Assembly: GCF_030817195.1 (NCBI RefSeq)
Contig: NZ_JAUSYZ010000001.1
Span: 3,534,001 to 3,598,000, forward strand
Source of the DNA: Arthrobacter globiformis
Lineage (GTDB): Bacteria > Actinomycetota > Actinomycetes > Actinomycetales > Micrococcaceae
Length of the DNA stretch: 64,000 nucleotides
Direction of reading: 5' to 3'
Positions 60,634-64,000 of this stretch are shown here, one piece after another (within the stretch, counting starts at the first letter, position 1; every line of letters begins with the position of its first letter). Below the pieces are notes generated by a model. It saw nothing but the letters and a program-made list of their open reading frames with translations. It was not told the DNA's origin and did not search any database. The position numbers were made by a program, and so were the translations under genes.

Positions 60634-61842
60634 ATGACACAAACACTTCCGGCGCCCTGGCAGCGTGCGGCCACCGGGGCAAACCTGCTGGCAAGTGACG
60701 GCGCTTTGGGCGTGACGATCTTCGAGGAGATGACCACGCTGGCCATGCAGACCGGCGCCATCAATCTGGGGCAGGGTTTCCCCGACGAGGACGGCCCCGC
60801 GGAGATCAAGGCGGCCGCCCAGGCCGCGATCGCGGCTGGCTCCAACCAGTACGCACCCGGCAAGGGGATCCCCCAGCTGCGGGAGGCCGTGTCCGCACAC
60901 CAGAGCCGGTTCTATGGACTGGAGCAGGACCCGGACACTGAAATCATCGTCACCACCGGCGCCACCGAGGGGATCGCCGCGTCCCTGCTGGCGTTCGTCG
61001 GCCCCGGCGATGAGGTCCTGACCTTCGAACCGTTCTACGACTCCTACGGCGCGATCATCGGGCTCTCCGGCGCCACGCATGTCACTGCCCCTCTGCTGGC
61101 CCCCGATTTCCTCCCTGATTCCGCAGCCCTCGAAGCGGCGTTCACCGACCGCACCAAAGTCGTGCTGCTGAACAACCCGCACAACCCCACCGGCGCGGTC
61201 TTCCCGCGCGAGGTGCTTCAGCGCGTCGTCGACCTCGCCCGGAAGCATGACGCGATCATCATCACCGACGAGGTGTACGAGCACCTCACGTTCGGCGTCC
61301 GCCACATACCGGTGGCCACGCTGCCGGGGGCCGCCGACAGGACGGTCACCATCTCCTCGGCGGGCAAGACGTTCTCCTTCACCGGATGGAAGGTCGGCTG
61401 GCTGAGCGGCCCGGAGCACCTGGTAGCGGCGATCCGGACGGTGAAGCAGTTCCTCACGTACAGTTCCGGCACCCCGTTCCAGAGTGCCATCGCCACGGCC
61501 CTGGCCCTGCCGGACGAGTTTTACGAGGGCGTCTCCGCCACACTGCGGAAAAAGCGCGACATCCTCAGCGAGGGGCTGCGCGCAGCCGGCCTGGACGTGT
61601 TCACTCCCGATGGCACCTACTTCGTTAACGTGGACACGTTGCCGCTGGGCATCAGGGACTCAGTGGACCTGGCCCGGCGGCTGCCAGGGCTGGTGGGCGT
61701 GGCAGCGATCCCGGTGCCCGTGTTCTGCCACCCCGAGGGCGCGGAACGGACGCGCAGCCTGCTGCGGTTCGCGTTCTGCAAGCGCAACGAAGTCCTCGAG
61801 GAGGCCGCCGCACGGCTGGCGACCCTCCGGGAGAGGCTCTGA
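60634..61842 (+). CDS. Class I/II PLP-dependent aminotransferase
   Basis: This 402-residue aminotransferase has INLGQGFPDEDGP near the start, NNPHNPTGAVF, DEVYEHLTFG and the PLP lysine in SSAGKTFSFTGWKVGW. The pattern is that of the kynurenine/methionine-type aminotransferases often annotated as succinyldiaminopimelate transaminase DapC in actinobacteria. AGGCAGGAA precedes the ATG. The next gene starts two bases after its stop. Confidence 0.88.
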   Translation: MTQTLPAPWQRAATGANLLASDGALGVTIFEEMTTLAMQTGAINLGQGFPDEDGPAEIKAAAQAAIAAGSNQYAPGKGIPQLREAVSAHQSRFYGLEQDPDTEIIVTTGATEGIAASLLAFVGPGDEVLTFEPFYDSYGAIIGLSGATHVTAPLLAPDFLPDSAALEAAFTDRTKVVLLNNPHNPTGAVFPREVLQRVVDLARKHDAIIITDEVYEHLTFGVRHIPVATLPGAADRTVTISSAGKTFSFTGWKVGWLSGPEHLVAAIRTVKQFLTYSSGTPFQSAIATALALPDEFYEGVSATLRKKRDILSEGLRAAGLDVFTPDGTYFVNVDTLPLGIRDSVDLARRLPGLVGVAAIPVPVFCHPEGAERTRSLLRFAFCKRNEVLEEAAARLATLRERL

Positions 61843-61844
61843 CC

Positions 61845-62630
61845 ATGGCCGACGGCGCGTCCCGGGCATCGCGCTTCCTGCGCGCCACCGGCCAGCACGC
61901 CGTCATCGAACCGGATACCTATACAGACGGCGGGTTCGTGCTCAGCATCGGCGGGGCCGAGCAGTCCCACGTGGACCTGGCCGACCCCGAGGACATCTTC
62001 TACGAATACCTGCGCCGCATCGGGCACATCGTGGACCTCGCCGCTCCGTGGGGTGAACCCATCCGTGCGCTTCACCTGGGTGCCGGTGCCCTGACCCTGG
62101 CGCGGTACATCCAGGCGACCCGTCCCGGCTCCGTGCAGTACGCCGTGGAGCTGGAGCGGGAGCTGCTCGATTTCGTGCTGGATCGCCTGCCGCTGCCAGA
62201 CGGTACCGACCTCCATACCGTTATCGGCGACGCGCGCGCCGCCTTGGCGGAACTGCCCGCGGATCTGCGTTTCGACGTCGTCATCCTGGACATCTTCTCC
62301 GGCCCGGAGGCGCCCGCGCACATCGCCTGCACCGGGTTCTACGAGGAAGCCGCTGCACTCCTCACGGAACGGGGCGTGCTGATCGTGAATGTCGGCGACG
62401 AACCGGGCCTGACTCTGGTCCGGAGCCAGGTGGCCGGGCTGCGGAGGGCCATGACGGACGTCGCCGCCTGCGCCGAGGCGGGCATGTTCACGGGAAAGTA
62501 TCCGGGGAACATCATCCTTGCCGGCACCAGGAAGCCGTGGCCGCCGGAATGGACCTCCGCCCTCACGGCACGCGGACCCCATCCGGCCAGGGTCCTGGCC
62601 GGCGTGGAACTGGACCGGTTGTCGGACTAG
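61845..62630 (+). CDS. Spermidine synthase-like protein
   Basis: This 261-residue Rossmann-fold protein has IRALHLGAGALTLARYIQAT, YAVELERELLDFV and FDVVILDIFSGPEAP, the pattern of polyamine aminopropyltransferases. The catalytic aspartate region differs from true SpeE, and many such actinobacterial proteins have other or unknown activities. It is cotranscribed with the aminotransferase. Confidence 0.82.
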   Translation: MADGASRASRFLRATGQHAVIEPDTYTDGGFVLSIGGAEQSHVDLADPEDIFYEYLRRIGHIVDLAAPWGEPIRALHLGAGALTLARYIQATRPGSVQYAVELERELLDFVLDRLPLPDGTDLHTVIGDARAALAELPADLRFDVVILDIFSGPEAPAHIACTGFYEEAAALLTERGVLIVNVGDEPGLTLVRSQVAGLRRAMTDVAACAEAGMFTGKYPGNIILAGTRKPWPPEWTSALTARGPHPARVLAGVELDRLSD

Positions 62631-62673
62631 CCGGGCTGTCCGACTAGCCGGGCTGCCGCACTAGCCCGGTTGT
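62626..62673. repeat. Three 17-bp tandem repeats at the gene end
   Basis: GACTAGCCGGGCTG is at 62626-62639 and 62643-62656, with a variant CACTAGCCCGGTTG at 62660-62673, all 17 bases apart. The first copy contains the stop codon of the preceding gene. Confidence 0.75.
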
Positions 62674-62700
62674 TGGCCTCGGCGGCCCGGACCAAGTGGC

Positions 62701-63306
62701 TCAGTCCTCGGCCTCCAGCGCGAGGTCCACATCCTGGCCGCTGGACGGTTCGGCATACCACAGCCGGGTCTCGCCGTACTTCTTCTCGGCAAACCGCTCC
62801 AGGCCTTCGGGCCACGCGGGTTCGGTGGCGCGGGATGACCGTTCGACCACCACCACTGCTCCGTCGTTGAGGTGCGGCGCCAGCTTTTCCAGGACAGACG
62901 CCAGCGCGGGCTCATCGAGAGGGTATGGCGGGTCCAGGAAGGCAACGTCCCATTTGGCGTCCCCGGCCGCGCGGTCGAGGAAGGACTCCACCTTGGAGCG
63001 GTGCACCGTGACGGACTTGCGGCCCAGGACGCCGTTGATGAGGTCGGCGTTCCGCTGGCACACGGCGCTGGCCTTGGCGTCGAACTCCACCAGATCGACT
63101 GATTCTGCCCCCCTGCTGGCGCTCTCGACCCCCAGCGCCCCGGAACCGGCGTACAGGTCCAGGACCCGGGCGCCGCCGAGCACGTTGAACGCGTCCAGCC
63201 GGGAAAACAGCGCCTCCTTGACCCGGTCCGTGGTGGGCCGCGTCAGGGACCCCGAAACGTTGGCCAGCGGGGTTCCGCCCGCGGCACCGGCGACGATCCT
63301 GCTCAT
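62701..63306 (-). CDS. rsmD: 16S rRNA (guanine-966-N2)-methyltransferase
   Basis: This 201-residue methyltransferase has RVLDLYAGSGALGVESASRG for SAM binding and the catalytic DPPY (in FLDPPYPLDE). The N-terminal RPTTDRVKEALFSRL is typical of RsmD. It follows recG, as in other actinobacteria. Confidence 0.94.
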   Translation of the reverse strand: MSRIVAGAAGGTPLANVSGSLTRPTTDRVKEALFSRLDAFNVLGGARVLDLYAGSGALGVESASRGAESVDLVEFDAKASAVCQRNADLINGVLGRKSVTVHRSKVESFLDRAAGDAKWDVAFLDPPYPLDEPALASVLEKLAPHLNDGAVVVVERSSRATEPAWPEGLERFAEKKYGETRLWYAEPSSGQDVDLALEAED

Positions 63307-63342
63307 GCCCAGTCCCCCGGCTTGGCTGGGAGTGGGTTCGTG

Positions 63343-64000
63343 CTAGCCGCGTTCAAGGAACGCCTCCTTCTCGGGATTCAGGTACTCGTCGATGGCCTCG
63401 GCAAGTGCCGCGTAGCCGGTCAGCGCGGGGTCTGCGGCAACGATCTTCTGGGCGTCCAGCCGGGCCCGGGCAATGATGTCCTCGTGCTCCAGTACCCGCA
63501 GCAGCTTCAGCGTGGACCTGCCACCGGACTGCGAGGCGCCGAGGATGTCGCCCTCGCGGCGCAGCTTCAAGTCCTCCTGGGACAGCTCGAATCCGTCAGT
63601 GGTGGCCGCCACGGCATCCAGCCGGCGCCGGCTGGGATGGCCCGGTTCGAGAGTGGTCACGAGCAGGCACGTGCCGGGCAGCCCACCCCGGCCCACGCGC
63701 CCGCGGAGCTGGTGAAGCTGGGAGATGCCGAAGCGGTCCGCGTCCAGGATGACCATCAGGGTGGCGTTGTGCACGTCCACGCCCACCTCGATCACGGTGG
63801 TGGATACGAGAAGCTTTGTCTGGTTGGCGGTGAAGGAAGCCATGGTTTCCGACTTCAGTACCGGGTCCTGGCGTCCGTGGAGCGGTGCCAGCGCGACTCC
63901 CGCCAGTGCGGGCTCCTCTTTGAGATGCTCGACGACGGCGGTCACCGAGGCCAGTTCGCGCGCCGCTCCGTCCCCCTCCAGTTCCCCGGGCTCGGGTTCC
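63343..64000 (-). CDS. recG: ATP-dependent DNA helicase RecG, C-terminal part
   Basis: The last 219 or so residues of RecG are present; the frame stays open to the window edge. Helicase motifs V and VI are visible as LLVSTTVIEVGVDV and LHQLRGRVGRGG. The C-terminal DLKLRREGDILGASQSG is complete. RecG remodels stalled forks and Holliday junctions. Confidence 0.94.
   Translation of the reverse strand, partial: EPEPGELEGDGAARELASVTAVVEHLKEEPALAGVALAPLHGRQDPVLKSETMASFTANQTKLLVSTTVIEVGVDVHNATLMVILDADRFGISQLHQLRGRVGRGGLPGTCLLVTTLEPGHPSRRRLDAVAATTDGFELSQEDLKLRREGDILGASQSGGRSTLKLLRVLEHEDIIARARLDAQKIVAADPALTGYAALAEAIDEYLNPEKEAFLERG

Overview
The window is high-GC actinobacterial chromosome, most likely Arthrobacter, Pseudarthrobacter or a near relative (Micrococcaceae). 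The evidence is a DUF3052-ahpE cluster beside a homodimeric aceE, a discrete fabD-fabH-acpP-fabF operon behind a PucR/CdaR-type FasR regulator, DUF3145 and DUF2469 genes, actinobacterial RBS and GTG start usage, and a GlnR-type operator upstream of amtB-glnK. The genus is inferred from gene content and protein style; no database search was run.

Layout. 1-4.4 kb: a frameshifted MHS transporter cut by the window edge, an IclR regulator, a small conserved protein, tRNA-Val(UAC), and a sirtuin-peroxiredoxin-DUF3052 operon. 4.7-13.4 kb: aceE, then fasR and the FAS-II operon fabD-fabH-acpP-fabF, then DUF3145. 13.7-15.9 kb: xerC and dprA. 16.0-33.0 kb: a 16,952-bp integrated element, visibly more AT-rich than its surroundings. 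33.0-40.4 kb: comM (5' part), yraN, DUF2469, rnhB, two lepB genes, rplS, trmD, rimM, khpA and rpsP, all on the minus strand. 40.5-64 kb: metabolic genes (VOC dioxygenase, amidohydrolase, TPP-riboswitch thiC, alpha/beta hydrolase, a G6PDH paralogue), ffh, glnK-amtB, an MFS exporter, ftsY-smc-mutM-rnc-rpmF-DUF177, coaD, an aminotransferase, a spermidine-synthase-like protein, rsmD and the end of recG.

The most interesting object is the element. A large serine integrase has inserted it into comM, the competence branch-migration helicase gene next to dprA. The 5' 481 codons of comM lie at 32,979-34,421 and the last 33 codons plus stop lie at 15,925-16,026. Joining the two ends at a shared AG dinucleotide restores the comM frame exactly. 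The phage arms join to a near-perfect palindrome centred on the same AG, as expected of a serine-integrase attP. In the integrated state ComM loses its native last 33 residues and gains a seven-codon tail (through the stop at 32,958) that partly imitates them.

The element encodes a terminase-small-subunit-like protein and HNH endonucleases, a RepA-like AAA+ ATPase in a tightly overlapping chain of small genes, DnaA boxes and inverted repeats resembling a replication origin, an ImmA-type metallopeptidase, four short HTH proteins, two lipoproteins, several membrane proteins and an SGNH hydrolase that looks virion-associated. It has no recognisable large terminase, portal, capsid, tail-tube, holin or lysin gene. 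This is what one expects of a phage satellite (PICI-like) rather than an autonomous prophage, although a decayed prophage cannot be excluded. The serine integrase, the comM target and the actinobacterial host make it a candidate for an undescribed satellite family.

Three genes look frameshifted (MHS transporter, a small element gene, the N-terminus of the MFS exporter), so real decay and assembly indels both need to be considered.
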